DNA of 64,000 nt from Triangularia verruculosa (taxonomy: Eukaryota; Ascomycota; Sordariomycetes; Sordariales; Podosporaceae). Every line of letters starts with the position of its first letter. Position 1 is the first letter of the stretch. The position numbers and the translations under genes were made by a program. Where the stretch lies: positions 186,001 through 250,000 of the forward strand of contig MU863898.1 in the NCBI GenBank assembly GCA_033296885.1, given 5' to 3'. The notes under the pieces were generated by a model. That model was given only the letters and a program-made list of their open reading frames with translations. It had not been told where the DNA came from and did not search any database. Of this stretch, positions 20,916-32,272 are shown one piece after another.

Positions 20916-22769
20916 ATGGAGTACGATCCATTCAACCCTTATCGGCAGCCCAAAGGCGGGCCTGGGGTGGCCGTGACGGAGGCCTATACGTTTGACCTGC
21001 CAGCAGAAAAGGAGCAGCAGCCGGGAATAGCTCGGACCCAGGCATGGTGGCGCGCCTGGTGGCTAGAGGTCTGTTCGGCGGCCGCTACAGTCGGCTGCTC
21101 AGTCGCCATCATCGCCATCCTCTCAGCATTCAACAGACGGCCAATCACCGACTGGACCGACAAAGGCAAGCTGGCCGAAATCATCAGTCTTCCAACAACC
21201 TTGTCCATCTTAGCCACAGCTGCGAATGCCACCACCACGCTCATCCTCGGCAGCGCAATCAGCCAGTACAAATGGGTGTATTTCAAGACAAAGACTCGCT
21301 CCCTGGCAGACCTGGATCTGATAGATGGAAGCAGTAGAGGGACTTTGTGGAAATGTGCGGAACTCTTGCTGAAGAGAACAAGAACACTGGCGAGCTTGGG
21401 TGCCATTGCCATGATCCTCTCGCTTGCAGTCGGGCCATTTTATCAGCAGACGGTCCAGCTGGTGGAGTGGGATATACCTACCGACGATGGAAAAGCCTCG
21501 TTTGGGCTTGCCCGTCAGTACATCGCGACTGGACGTTCCAATAATGCATTTGGCGGTATAGACGGGAGGGTGCTCCCTGCCTTTGCAGTAGAACCTGGGA
21601 CTGCCGATGTCGCGATGCAGGGGGCTATCTACCGAGGGCTCTTCAACCTCGATCTCCCGGCAAGATTCAACTGTACTGCGAACTGCACCTGGCCTGACCC
21701 TGGTGCTGACAAGCCATACGTATCATTGGGCTTCCGAAGCGATTGCGCCAACGTCACTGATGCGGCCCTGCGTGGTTCTGGGTGGGATGACACCATCGAA
21801 GGCAGCGCGCGAGCGATAAACATCACAACTCCGGGGAATCTCACCTTGAACACAATCTTCGTTCACACTGCCTTCCAACCCGTGGTGATTGTCGAGAGCA
21901 AGTCCCTGCTTTCGTCAGTGAACCCGCCGGACTCTGCTGCCCACCATGATTTCACTTTCGGCACTGGCACCAGCGTGGGTGCCAGTGTCGCCCGCATCGC
22001 TGTGTTCCGAGCAGAGGCGGACAATTTAAACTACAATCTCTTCAGCCACATGATGCACATCACCGAATGCGACATAAGCCTTGCTGCTTACCGCTACTCG
22101 GGTGTCTCTGCATCCAGCGGAAACTTCACCATTGGGAAGGCAGAGTTGATCCGGCTCGACTCTGGTACCATAGACGAGGACATGGTGTTCAAGCAGCCAA
22201 TAGCTACTTTTTCTGCAGTGGTAGATTCTTCCGGGACGACCATTCCGCTAAAGGTGGCCTTGCCAGACATCGGGGCTCTCGTAGCGCTATTCATATCAAC
22301 ACGCTTTACCGGTACCGTTTATCTAGGGGAGACTCCGGATGCTGGTCGAAATCACAGACCGTCCGGTATGGGGGATGCGTTTCTTGGTGGCAACATTACA
22401 GACACACTTATCACCGAGAGGTTCGAGAAGATGGCCGAGAGCATGACTCTTCAGGTACGGTCAACAGATGAAATTATCGCCAGGGGCATCAGTGTCTATG
22501 CGATTGTTCATTACAAAGTTGAGTGGGCGTGGCTTGCTCTCCCACTGGCTGTGCAGCTGATCACGCTTGTCTTCTTCTTTTGGGTTCTCATCAGAAACCA
22601 TCGAAACACGCTACAGCACTGGAAAGACTCGGCACTTGCCATCATCAGCCACAGTCTTCAGGCGGTGGATGAGGATATTCACAGGGTGGAAATGGTCGGG
22701 CCTATGCATGTTGAAAAAATTGAGGATCTGAAGATCTGGGCGAAGGGGACAAAGGCAAAACTGTTGTAG
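20916..22769 (+). CDS. DUF3176 family membrane protein
   Basis: 617-aa intronless frame. Layout matches the fungal DUF3176 family: WWLEVCSAAATVGCSVAIIAILSAF (first membrane segment, about residues 48-72), a second segment around ISLPTTLSILATAANATTTLI, the conserved SQYKWVYFKTKTRSLADLDLIDGSSRG motif (about 113-140), a third segment (SLGAIAMILSLAVGPF), a large extracellular domain with N-glycosylation sites and cysteine pairs (FNCTANCTWP), and a last membrane segment near residues 540-565. The biochemical role of the family is unknown. It converges with the aminotransferase gene; only 23 bases separate the two stops. Confidence 0.88.
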   Translation: MEYDPFNPYRQPKGGPGVAVTEAYTFDLPAEKEQQPGIARTQAWWRAWWLEVCSAAATVGCSVAIIAILSAFNRRPITDWTDKGKLAEIISLPTTLSILATAANATTTLILGSAISQYKWVYFKTKTRSLADLDLIDGSSRGTLWKCAELLLKRTRTLASLGAIAMILSLAVGPFYQQTVQLVEWDIPTDDGKASFGLARQYIATGRSNNAFGGIDGRVLPAFAVEPGTADVAMQGAIYRGLFNLDLPARFNCTANCTWPDPGADKPYVSLGFRSDCANVTDAALRGSGWDDTIEGSARAINITTPGNLTLNTIFVHTAFQPVVIVESKSLLSSVNPPDSAAHHDFTFGTGTSVGASVARIAVFRAEADNLNYNLFSHMMHITECDISLAAYRYSGVSASSGNFTIGKAELIRLDSGTIDEDMVFKQPIATFSAVVDSSGTTIPLKVALPDIGALVALFISTRFTGTVYLGETPDAGRNHRPSGMGDAFLGGNITDTLITERFEKMAESMTLQVRSTDEIIARGISVYAIVHYKVEWAWLALPLAVQLITLVFFFWVLIRNHRNTLQHWKDSALAIISHSLQAVDEDIHRVEMVGPMHVEKIEDLKIWAKGTKAKLL

Positions 22770-22792
22770 AATAGGTACGTATAGAATCTGAC

Positions 22793-24221
22793 TCAAATAC
22801 TCTTTCGGAAATCGCCCCTTGAAACCCTCTCACAAATTTCCTTCAAAACCCCGCCAGCCCATTTGAAATCCTCCAGCTCAAGATAGACCTGTGCACTGAG
22901 TCTGGCCCACCATCTCCCCTGAAAGACAAAAATCGCCACGAACGTCTGATACTCATCCATGAGCGTGTCCAAGATATAGCCATGGACTTCTTGCCCCTCC
23001 CCGTTGGCCTTGATCTCTTCTGCCGGTAGAGGCAGCGCCACATTGGTCATGGCAGATGCCGACATAGTCTGCGTCTCGTTGTCCAGCACCTCGGTACCTA
23101 AAGCCTCTGCAACAAGCTTTCCACCCTCCCTCGCCATCTTGATCAGCTCGTCTCTGATTCTCTCCTCGCCACCAAGAACCTCCTCTCTCCATTTAATCGC
23201 CTCCTTGACGCACAAAAACGGCGCGTTGTCCACCGTCCCAATAAACTGAAACCCATCCACAAAATACCCCTTATCATTCGGTCGAAGTGGGTTCACCCTC
23301 TTCTTCCCGCCCGGCAGCTCAAGCGGCTCGAACCCATGCGAAGTCGGCACGGTCGACCTGATCAGCGGCTGGTTTCTCAACGGGACGTAAAACACCGCAC
23401 ACCCTCTCGGCACATGCAGCCACTTGTGACAATTCGACACAAAGAAGTCGGGATCAACCTCGGCGAGATGATCAAGCTTAACCATGCCAATCCCCTGCGC
23501 ACCATCCACCAATGACAAAACCCCATGCTTCTTGCAAGAAGCAGTAACAGCCTCAAATGGAAATCTGATTCCGGGGTTTGAACTGACAACATCCAACAGC
23601 GCCAACCGGACCCTCTTGCCCTCCTTCTTCACCTCCTCGACGACCCTTTCAAAGTTTTGGACGATATCCTCATCCAAACAGGGGTATGAGATGGGAACAC
23701 ACCGACTCTGGACCAGCCCACGGTTGTACTCGACGACAAAATCAATCGTCTTTGCACAGCCATTGTAGATGGTCTCAAAGTACAGGATCTCGTCCTTGCC
23801 GTCTTCATTCCAAACGATGTTGCGCAGGACGGTGTTGACACCCATGGTGGCGTTGGCCACGAAGACGCATGTCTCTGTGGGAACGCCCAGGATTTTGGCG
23901 ACAGCCTCGCGCGATTCGTCTAGCAGCTCGGGGTACCTGGAGCGGATGAAGGGATCTGGTTTGGCTTCGGCTCGGTCTTGATATTGGCGCATGATGTTGC
24001 GGATGTGGGCGGGGATCGTGCCGAAGGAGCCTGGTTACCTATGGTGTTAGGAAGCCCGATTGAGTCAAAGGGGCGAAAAGGAGTGCAGGTCAGGTAAACA
24101 AACCGTGGTTGAGGTTACGGTAGGAGGGGTCAAACAAGAAGTCGGAGTCGCGAAGGGCATGACCGAACTTGACTGGTTCGGACTTGGCCCGGATTGGTAG
24201 GTTGGAGGTGATATCGCCCAT
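22793..24221 (-). CDS. Class-V PLP-dependent aminotransferase (isopenicillin-N epimerase-like)
   Basis: Two exons on the minus strand, 24221-24104 and 24030-22793 (451 aa). The 73-nt intron (donor GTTTGT, branch CTAAC, acceptor ACCAG) joins RNLNHG to SFGTIPAH, the conserved N-terminal motif of this family. The PLP lysine is K242 in SNCHKWLHVPRG, with the ring-contacting aspartate in LVDGAQ (about D215). Family members include isopenicillin-N epimerases, selenocysteine lyase-like and cysteine desulfurase-like enzymes; the substrate cannot be read from sequence. No signal peptide, so cytosolic. No neighbouring biosynthetic genes suggest a cluster. Confidence 0.92.
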
Positions 24222-24714
24222 GATGGCTTGGTGGCTCCGAGAGATGCTTCGACTACAATAATTCAGAACAGTTCAGATGGATTTGAAGACTGTAATGATG
24301 TTGAATTCCATGAGAACAATCCTTGACTTGAGTCACGGATGACTCGCCGTTAAAACAGGAGGTTCGGATCCTTCAAGTTACATCCTCCACTGATCTCCAC
24401 CCCCGCTTGCAAGTGCCCGGTGAATGGATCGGGTCAAGTTTAGCAGCACCTCCGCACCAGACTTGCATCATGCATAGGTATCAACTACCGACCTACCGAA
24501 CAAAAATAGCTGGACAACACACTGTCAAGGGGGTACTGTGATGTCCATGTATTCCAAAGGGCGCGCTCTTCCAGGTACTTCGCCCACAATGACTACCTTA
24601 TCTCCCGGTATCGGGATGCCGCCTGTCGGCTACAAAGGGAAGGGAGGTACAGGTTGACTGGAAAGCCGAGGCCAGCCGAACACAGGGCCGGACCACCTAC
24701 TGCACCCAAATCCT
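24222..24714. other. Intergenic spacer
   Basis: Promoter of the aminotransferase and 3' region of the PEBP gene, both on the minus strand. A CATAGGTATCAACTACCGACC stretch contains the recurrent TAGGTA motif. No gene seen. Confidence 0.6.
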
Positions 24715-25663
24715 TCACTGCTTCTTATTCTGAGCATAAAAGAAATTGGCAGCTGGAGAGTATCAGTGTTATTTTCAAATCTTGCATGCCGTATGACAGT
24801 TAGCTTACCAATAGGAACAAGACCATTCTCCGCAGCCCACTGTCTTACTCCCTTCGTCTCGATCTCCCTCTCTCCCTTCTCGCCCTCCTCATCAACCTCA
24901 TAACCCCAGTGCTTCCTCCCCCTCGGCTTCGACAAATGCAGCTTCTCGGTTGTCCCGTTGGCAGGTGCAAACGCGAGCAAGACATACCGGTGCTTTCCTG
25001 TCTTCTCAGGCGGTGACGGCGGCTTGTACTCCATGATTTGACTGCTACCAACAGAGAATCTGGTGACACTGCTATGCTCGACAGCAGAAACCAAAACACC
25101 CACTGCGATCCAGTGGCAGAACTCGGACCACTTGGGGTCGTCACGCGAGGGAGCATCGGGGTCGGTCATGGTGACAACGATGGTGATGTCTCCCCGCAAA
25201 TTCGAGTCGTCGTGGTCATGATGTCTTGCCAAGGTGACCTTTGGCGCAGAGTCAAGCTTTGACGGCTTGAGTGTGTTGCCGAGGGAAGCGCGGGTGTGGT
25301 GGCTGTGAGACCATCGCGCGTCCAGGGAGAGCGGGGGTAAAAAGTCGTCAATAACTACCGTGGATGCTTAGTTGTGACCTTGAAGGTGAGGTATGGGCGA
25401 ATACGAACTGACCTGTTGGGATGATCTCAGCATCTAATAGCCTGCAATTTTGCAACAGAAAGTTAGGTTGTTAGCAAAGGAACAACAAAGTGGCAGATCA
25501 GTTTGGTCTTGTCCTACGCTTTTCTCACGTCCTGGGGGGTATTCGAGATCGGTGCTTTGCCATCTGAGACTATGGCATGCTGTTCATTGAGCGGGGAAGG
25601 CTTTGCAACTGCAAAATGTTGGAGAAAGACCAACGGATGGGACAGAAACCTGACTAGCTTCAT
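24715..25663 (-). CDS. Secreted phosphatidylethanolamine-binding protein (PEBP) family protein
   Basis: Four-exon minus-strand gene: 25663-25518, 25441-25413 (a 29-nt exon), 25354-24809, 24752-24715; 252 aa. Introns are 76, 58 and 56 nt. The joined protein starts with a signal-peptide-like segment (MKLVRFLSHPLVFLQHFAVA), continues QDVRKALLDAEIIPTVIDDF, contains the PEBP signature DPDAPSRDDPKWSEFCHW, then GKHRYVLLAF, and ends VPIGANFFYAQNKKQ, all expected for the family. PEBP proteins bind phospholipids or small ligands; yeast relatives inhibit carboxypeptidase Y. Secretion is inferred. Exon 2 and the last exon are short, but each join is supported by protein continuity. Confidence 0.88.
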
Positions 25664-26117
25664 TTTATTCGAGACTCCCCAATGGTTGGTTTGGTGTATG
25701 CTTTGACAAACAGGAGGAGAATAATGTTGAAACGCCGTTGTTGTGGGAATTTATTGGTCGTAGGTTGCAAGAGATAGGCGTTGAAATAAGGGGGTGATGT
25801 CATCACTTTGAACGTGTGACAGCATGCCCCTCCTCAACCTCTCACAGACATGGAAGCCCTTGGTTGCAGCAATGGTATATGTCTCTGGCATTGCCAACAA
25901 AAAGATAAAGTGTACCAAACACCGAAATGAGTACTCGTGTTGTTGCTCGACAGCTCAGGTATATATATGATACTTGTTCATACCAGGATGGCTCACTACT
26001 CTCACTGAAGACGAGACTTCGTTCCGAACACTCTATTTTGATTTGTCATATTTGGTCTTATGCCTATCCAAGACCTAGCCACAGACCAAGGCCCCCAGGT
26101 GTCAATAAGCGAATGGG
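25664..26117. other. Intergenic region
   Basis: About 450 bases; nothing supported beyond promoter sequence of the PEBP gene. Confidence 0.6.
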
Positions 26118-26660
26118 TTAGGGGTTCTTCTTGATCTTCTTAGTCGCCCAACCGGTGAGCTCGCCGTGGGCGGCAAAGATTCCTCGGATCATGTAGCCGA
26201 GAACGTCGTTGATTGCGTCAGAGTGCGTGGTGGCGTTGAGTCCAAAGAGCTTCTTGTCCTTATCGACACAGCCCACTAGGTATACATCATCAGGGGGATT
26301 GCAATGGTCGGTGTGACCTCCACACAAATGTTGCTTGGAGCAGTTCCGTCGACAGAGTACGTGACCTTGGAGTAATCGGGGCGGGCCCATTTGCACCAAT
26401 TGCTTGAAGACACAGAGATGTATCCAGTCGTCTTCGGAACAGTAAAGGATTGGCCATCGACGGTTGTAGTGCCTTCGATCGTGAAGGTGATATCGACCTT
26501 TCCGCCGGGGCCGGTGGACCAGAATGCGCTGTTCCCGTGTAGCTTGAAATTGCCTAATCTTGCCGTCGGGAATTTCTTGGCCATCATCGGTGTCGGCATT
26601 ATCGCTGCTGAAGTTCCATGCAGTATCCGCCAACTCCTCAGTTGAACGGGCGACAGATTC
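26118..26660 (-). pseudogene. Unrecognised gene with conflicting frames, possibly broken
   Basis: Three minus-strand segments look coding but lie in two frames. From right to left: an N-terminal piece (about 26660-26565) with TEELADTAWNFSSDN and DDGQEIPDGK; a central piece (about 26560-26300) with GNFKLHGNSAFWSTGPGGKV and SSSNWCKWARPDYSKVTYSV; and a C-terminal piece (about 26270-26120) with LFGLNATTHSDAINDVLGYM ending WATKKIKKNP. No GT donor lies near the first junction, so an intron cannot easily explain it. The second junction could be a 59-nt intron with a poor donor (GTCACA). The central part resembles a small beta-sandwich protein, but I do not recognise the family. Either indels have broken it or the assembly has errors. 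Confidence 0.45.
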
Positions 26661-27202
26661 CTAAGATGAGAAGCTCTCAGGGTCAAGAAAATCCAAGGTG
26701 GGGCCACCATACCTAGATACCAATAACAACAATATGCAATGGCGTTTAGAAGGGAGAGTTGTCAGGTAAGGTAGCATTGGGCAGCACCAACGTGCCGAGA
26801 GGGCATCTTATTAGCAAACATTGCTTGCGTTGGTGGTCATCATGGATCACTGTGGGCACTCTTGAGCAAGACTGTGGGGAAGTGGCTTTGATTCACGGAG
26901 TCCATTTGCTCTTCCCCGACCTCCATGCTAAGGTAGCCATGGATGCAGCTCGGCACATCTCACAATCGCCTGGCGGCAAGAAAACTGCATTCATACCCCT
27001 AGCATGTGTAAATACATACAATCGAACGCATTGTCAAGCAACGTCCTTCTATGACTTCGTCGGTCCCCTCGATTTATCATCTAACAATGGCCGACAACAC
27101 CTCCCAACAATATTGTTACACAGAGCAAAACAAATCAAGAGAAGGCACTTGATAAATATCCCATCTTCATCGGTGTGGCATGGAGAGCAAGCCCATCTCT
27201 CA
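26661..27202. other. Intergenic region
   Basis: No supported gene. A possible intron acceptor (CTTAG) for the gene to the left lies near 26660. Confidence 0.55.
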
Positions 27203-28796
27203 TCAGAGCCGCATCTTAACCACTGGATCAAATCGCTCCTCCCAATGTTTGAGAAGGCGCGCCATATTGTCGCGACCGGTGCCCAGAGGTCCAGTCATTT
27301 TGTCCAGGTCATATTTGGCTCTCTGGACCCAGATCATGGTGGCAGTCTGGCAAAACTCGTCGTCGCCAACAAGTGGACCGGGGCCGCGAGAGCCCATCAA
27401 CAAATTGTCTGAGGTGCTGCTGTCCATTTCCGTGGTAACAAAAGTGAGCCCTCTCTTCAATGACGCAGCCAGAGCCGGTCGAAGACGGAGAAACTCGTTT
27501 CCGCCGAACTTCAGAGCACTTTCGACTCGACCATAACGCTGGCTGAGGAGACTCGCCACCTTCTGTGTTACGACTTCAGGCAAGACGAGATGAGCGTTGT
27601 CGAGATCACCCTGCCAGCGATTTTGAAAGATTTGACCAGGAACCTCCCGAGGGAGGTCGCAGTAGTAGTCGGGAGGTTCCGCGTTTGTGGTCGAGATACG
27701 GTGCTTGTAGTAGGATTCCCAAGGCGACAGGGCTTCTTTCCAGCCGAACTGGGCACGGGTGGGGTCAAAAACAATCCTTCTGCCCGAAGATAACGTGAGA
27801 AGCATGACATCGTGGCCTGCCTGGCCGCTGAATTCCACGCGGCTTGGAGCCATATGACAAACAGTTGTGTTGATATTCTTGGGCCTGAAACGAACCTGCT
27901 CCAGGTTGCTGCAGATAGCTGTTGCGGTGTGAGTTTCCATCATCGTGGTGACAAAAGGGTGGGATTACTTACGACGAATTAGAAGCTCGTAAAGAGATTT
28001 CTCCTCCTCAAAAACCCGGTTACACCGCGAGAGCATCTTGATAGCAAGGGCCTCCCCCGGCGTACAGGCTGCGAGAGCAGCCCGTGTTTTCGCCTGCCGG
28101 TCGCGGTGACAACGCTGAGACTCGGAATTCTCAAATGATGCGATAAGCACTCCGTCTTTCACAGTGGTCTTTCTCAATACCAAGTTGCCATAGTCAGTGG
28201 TGAGGTCTATGCAGTGCTCGTGCACATCATCGTAAAGCTTTACGATGCGGTTGAGGTGTGAGATCTGAGCGCATTCAGCCTTGTGCTTGGGCCAGTGACC
28301 AACCTGGCATTGTCGGTTGCAATAGACTGTTCTGAAGGTCTCATAGCTGTTGTTCTCGCCATTCCTGATGATGTAACGTGTGCATCTCATGGTGGCACCC
28401 TCCTTGCCACATGCTGCGCAGCTGTTTCCCAAAAGCGCCTCAGGCAGAAGGCTGTGATCCGTTGCCGTAATTTGAGACTCTCTGCTCGAGTCGGGGTCAG
28501 GAAGCTCGTTCGGGAGAGAATCTTCCTTTCGACTGCATGTAACCCAGAGGGAGAAGCGTAGGGCCTTGGCTTTGTTGCTCATGTCGCCGGGGGAGGGAGG
28601 TGTCAGAGGATAATGTGGCTATCGACTCGAGGGAGTATTTGATGCAGATATCGGAGATCTTGGTCCAGAATTGTTCATAGTCGAGGCTGGTGTAGTCGTC
28701 GAGCGTGGGGAACCCCTCAAAAAAGTTGTCGACAGGGTCGCCGGTGCTGCCGAGGCGAGCGATCAAGCCTCGGAGGGTTTCGACAGCAGTAGCCAT
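27203..28796 (-). CDS. MYND-finger protein with an apparent frameshift
   Basis: The minus-strand frame starts at ATG 28796 (MATAVETLRGLIARLG) and reads well to about 28620 (EQFWTKISDICIKYSLE). It then continues in the next frame (YPLTPPSPGDMSNKAKALRF) without any usable splice donor between. The second part holds a MYND zinc finger: CAACGKEG, YCNRQCQVGHWPKHKAEC. MYND fingers bind proline-rich peptides. A 54-nt intron (27919-27972, donor GTAAGT, acceptor ACAG) then leads into a C-terminal domain of about 238 residues, ending at 27203, that I do not recognise (TLSSGRRIVFDPTRAQFGWK). One extra or missing base near 28605-28622 would explain the break, either a real mutation or a sequence error. 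Confidence 0.75.
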
Positions 28797-30010
28797 GTTG
28801 TTTGACTGGTTGAACAGAGGCTGAACAGAAGGACAGGACAGGTGGAAATAAGGTAGGAAGCTAGGTCTCTGAAGATAAGGCAGGCAAGGAAGGTGGAAGC
28901 GTGTTTGCACCTGCCTTACTCGCAAACAACGCTTTCCAACAAAGGAATTCGAGCATGTCTCCCAAGCTGTCCAAGCTGTGCAGCGATCTCGTCTACAAAC
29001 CGAACATTTTGCTTCCACGTTCCCGTGCTTTTACTGTAGCACTTCTTACTTATCAGCAGATCGTCTCATAGTCTACACTATGCCTTAGAGGTACCCTATA
29101 CACCGCCGCGAAGGCCTTACGAGGTGTCTTTGAGCCACTTCGTTCTTTCCATCTTCCAACTATACCGCAGGGCATCTTCAACGTCTAGTCGACCGTCATG
29201 CATTTCAGGATCTGGTCAAGTGCCGGCCCCATCTCGATCATCCCTCTCCTCATTGGCCCATTCTCAGATTCGGCTATACTAACAAAGATCCACCAGGCCT
29301 TGCCGAGAATCTGCTAAGACTTGCTTCATAGCACAACGCGTCTTCAACCTGCCCGAAGCAACGACCGATGCATCCTAACCACGGCGCACCGCATCTCGAG
29401 CTGCGTCATGGCGACCTCAGGTCCCTGGGCATACGAGAAAAACACCCGAACACGGCCCCTCATCGCGGGGCCATCACTGCGGGGATGCCATGGCCGGAGT
29501 TGTTGCATTGGCTTAATTAATGCCAGGCAAGGCGGCCCGGCCATGGCCCCGATGCAGCAGCCACAACCGCTTCGGAACCACGTCTCCTGTGCCCACCCTC
29601 GAGTGCCGATCGTCCAATATCGACAGTATGCACCCCAGGTTGAGTCATTTATCCCACACCCTCGCGGAATGGTTTTCCCACCTCCCATTTGCTCGCATGC
29701 TGCGGGCCCCTCCCGCAACGGACGTCGTTCCTGCTTTGGACCGCCGACGAGATCTGGTGGTATATTGCACTTGTGGGGCCGAGACCATCTGACGACGATT
29801 AAATGTCGCCTCGTTCCGACTGGGCGGGTCTGGGCATCATTCCTCGGAGAGATGTCTCTGCGCCGGAATGTTGTATAAGGACCAGGAACCGGCCGGGTGA
29901 GCTGCTGTGGTGGCCTGTCGTACCGCAGGCGCTGTGAGGGGATCCAGAGAATATATTTCTTTCACATCAACGCCCACGGCTCACTCCTTCGACGCCAGCA
30001 CCACCTCGTC
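28797..30010. other. Intergenic region, promoter of the GH3 beta-glucosidase
   Basis: About 1.2 kb without a supported gene. Two GCGGGG hexamers (near 29465 and 29478) match the SYGGRG CreA/CRE1 consensus; weak evidence given their length. Confidence 0.5.
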
Positions 30011-32272
30011 ATGGCTCTCCTCCAAACCCTCCTCCTCCTGGCAGCAGCCATGCTGGCCAGCGGAGAGACAACAGGCGACAAGGTCTCTCGGCAAGCACCC
30101 TCTGGCGCTCAAGCATGGGCTGCTGCCCACTCCCAAGCTGCTGCCACTCTGGCCAGGATGTCACAGCAAGACAAGATCAACATGGTGACCGGCATTGGCT
30201 GGGATAAGGGCCCTTGCGTTGGAAACACAGCTGCCATCAGCTCCATCAACTATCCTCAAATCTGTCTCCAGGATGGTCCACTGGGGATTCGTTTCGGCAC
30301 TGGCATCACTGCCTTCACACCGGGTGTTCAAGCTGCTTCGACGTGGGATGTGGATCTCATCCGCCAGCGTGGTGCTTACTTGGGTGCCGAAGCCAAGGGA
30401 TGTGGCATTCACATTCTTTTGGGCCCCGTTGCTGGTGCTCTGGGCAAGATCCCACACGGCGGCCGAAATTGGGAAGGATTTGGCGCCGACCCGTACCTTG
30501 CCGGTATCGCCATGAAAGAGACCATCGAAGGTATCCAGTCGGCAGGCGTCCAGGCCAATGCCAAGCACTACATCGCAAACGAACAAGAATTGAATCGTGA
30601 GACCATGAGCAGCAACGTGGACGACCGGACTCAGCACGAGCTCTACCTCTGGCCCTTTGCGGATGCCGTGCACGCCAATGTGGCTAGCGTCATGTGTAGC
30701 TACAACAAGCTCAACGGCACATGGGCTTGCGAGAACGACAAGGCCTTGAATCAGATTCTGAAGAAGGAGCTTGGTTTCCAGGGCTATGTTCTCACTGACT
30801 GGAACGCCCAGCACAGCACCGCCCTCTCTGCCACCAGCGGTCTGGACATGACCATGCCCGGCAGCGATTTCAACGGCCGCAATATCCTCTGGGGTCCTCA
30901 ACTGAACAATGCCGTCAATTCTGGCCAAGTTCAGAGATCCAGACTGGATGACATGTGCAAGAGAATCCTGGCTGGCTGGTACTTGGTCGGCCAGAACCAG
31001 GGCTATCCCCCCATCAACATCAGGGCCAACGTTCAGGGCAACCACAAGGAGAACGTACGTGCCGTTGCCAGAGACGGCATTGTGTTGCTCAAGAACGACG
31101 GCATTCTGCCGCTTTCCAAGCCTCAGAAGATTGCTGTTGTCGGATCTCATTCGGTCAATAACCCTCAAGGCATCAATGCTTGTGTCGACAAGGGCTGCAA
31201 TGTTGGTACTCTCGGCATGGGTTGGGGATCAGGAAGTGTCAACTACCCCTATCTCGTGTCTCCATACGATGCTCTCAGGGCTCGTGCTCAGGCAGACGGG
31301 ACACAAGTCAGCCTACACAACAATGACAATACCAATGGTGTTTCTAACGCCGTATCTGGTGCTGACGCTGTTGTTGTCGTCATCACCGCCAATTCTGGTG
31401 AAGGATATATCACGGTTGAGGGCCACGCTGGCGACCGCAACCACCTTGACCCATGGCACAACGGCAACCAGCTCGTGCAAGCCGCTGCGGCAGCCAACAA
31501 GAACGTCATCGTTGTTGTCCACAGTGTTGGTCAGGTTACCCTGGAGACCATCCTCAACACCAACGGAGTTCGCGCCATCGTCTGGGCTGGTCTTCCTGGC
31601 CAGGAGAACGGCAACGCTCTCGTTGATGTCCTGTACGGTTTGGTTTCCCCGTCAGGAAAGCTTCCTTACACCATCGGCAAGAGAGAATCAGACTATGGCA
31701 CGGCTGTTATCCGTGGCGACGACAACTTCAGGGAAGGTCTCTTTGTCGACTACCGTCACTTTGACAATGCCCGGATTGAGCCACGCTACGAGTTTGGCTT
31801 TGGCCTTTGTAAGTTTTGGCCCACAGCTTCTGTTTGATTTGAGCTTTGCTAACATGATGCCACAGCTTACACCAACTTCACTTTCTCCGACATCAAAATC
31901 ACCTCGAATGTCAAACCTGGACCAGCTACCGGCCAGACCATTCCCGGTGGGCCTGCTGATCTCTGGGAGGACGTCGCGACGGTCACCGCTGTCATTACCA
32001 ACTCGGGCCGTGTCGAGGGTGCTGAGGTTGCTCAACTGTACATCGGCTTGCCATCCTCGGCTCCTGCCTCCCCACCCAAGCAGCTGCGTGGCTTTTCCAA
32101 GCTGAAGCTCGCACCTGGTGCTAGCGGCACTGCCACTTTCAACCTCAGGCGCAGAGATCTGAGCTACTGGGACACTCGTCTCCAAAACTGGGTTGTTCCC
32201 AGCGGCAACTTTGTCGTCAGTGTCGGCGCCAGCTCAAGAGATATTCGCTTGACGGGCACCATCACGGCCTAG
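30011..32272 (+). CDS. Secreted GH3 beta-glucosidase, Cel3A type
   Basis: Two exons, 30011-31808 and 31866-32272 (734 aa), close to the length of Trichoderma Cel3A-type enzymes. The 57-nt intron has donor GTAAGT, branch GCTAAC and acceptor ACAG and joins FGFGLS to YTNFTF. Start chosen at ATG 30011, which gives a signal peptide (MALLQTLLLLAAAMLASG); the frame is open 38 codons upstream. GH3 landmarks: LQDGPLGIRF, KHYIANEQE, MCSYNKLNGTWAC, nucleophile D263 in VLTDW, the acid/base region GEGYITVEGHAGDRNHLDPW, and a fibronectin-III-like C-terminal domain. Hydrolyses cellobiose and short beta-glucans outside the cell. Confidence 0.95.

Noticed and set aside
22793..24221. Aminotransferase and DUF3176 gene as part of a secondary-metabolite cluster
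   Set aside because: No synthase, P450, transporter or regulator nearby; the genes merely converge.
29321..29878. 185-codon plus-strand frame upstream of the GH3 beta-glucosidase
   Set aside because: Overlapped by equally open frames on both strands in GC-rich sequence; no conserved motif.
30161..31168. 335-codon minus-strand frame inside the GH3 gene
   Set aside because: Antisense shadow of a strongly conserved enzyme; codon bias of the sense gene explains it.
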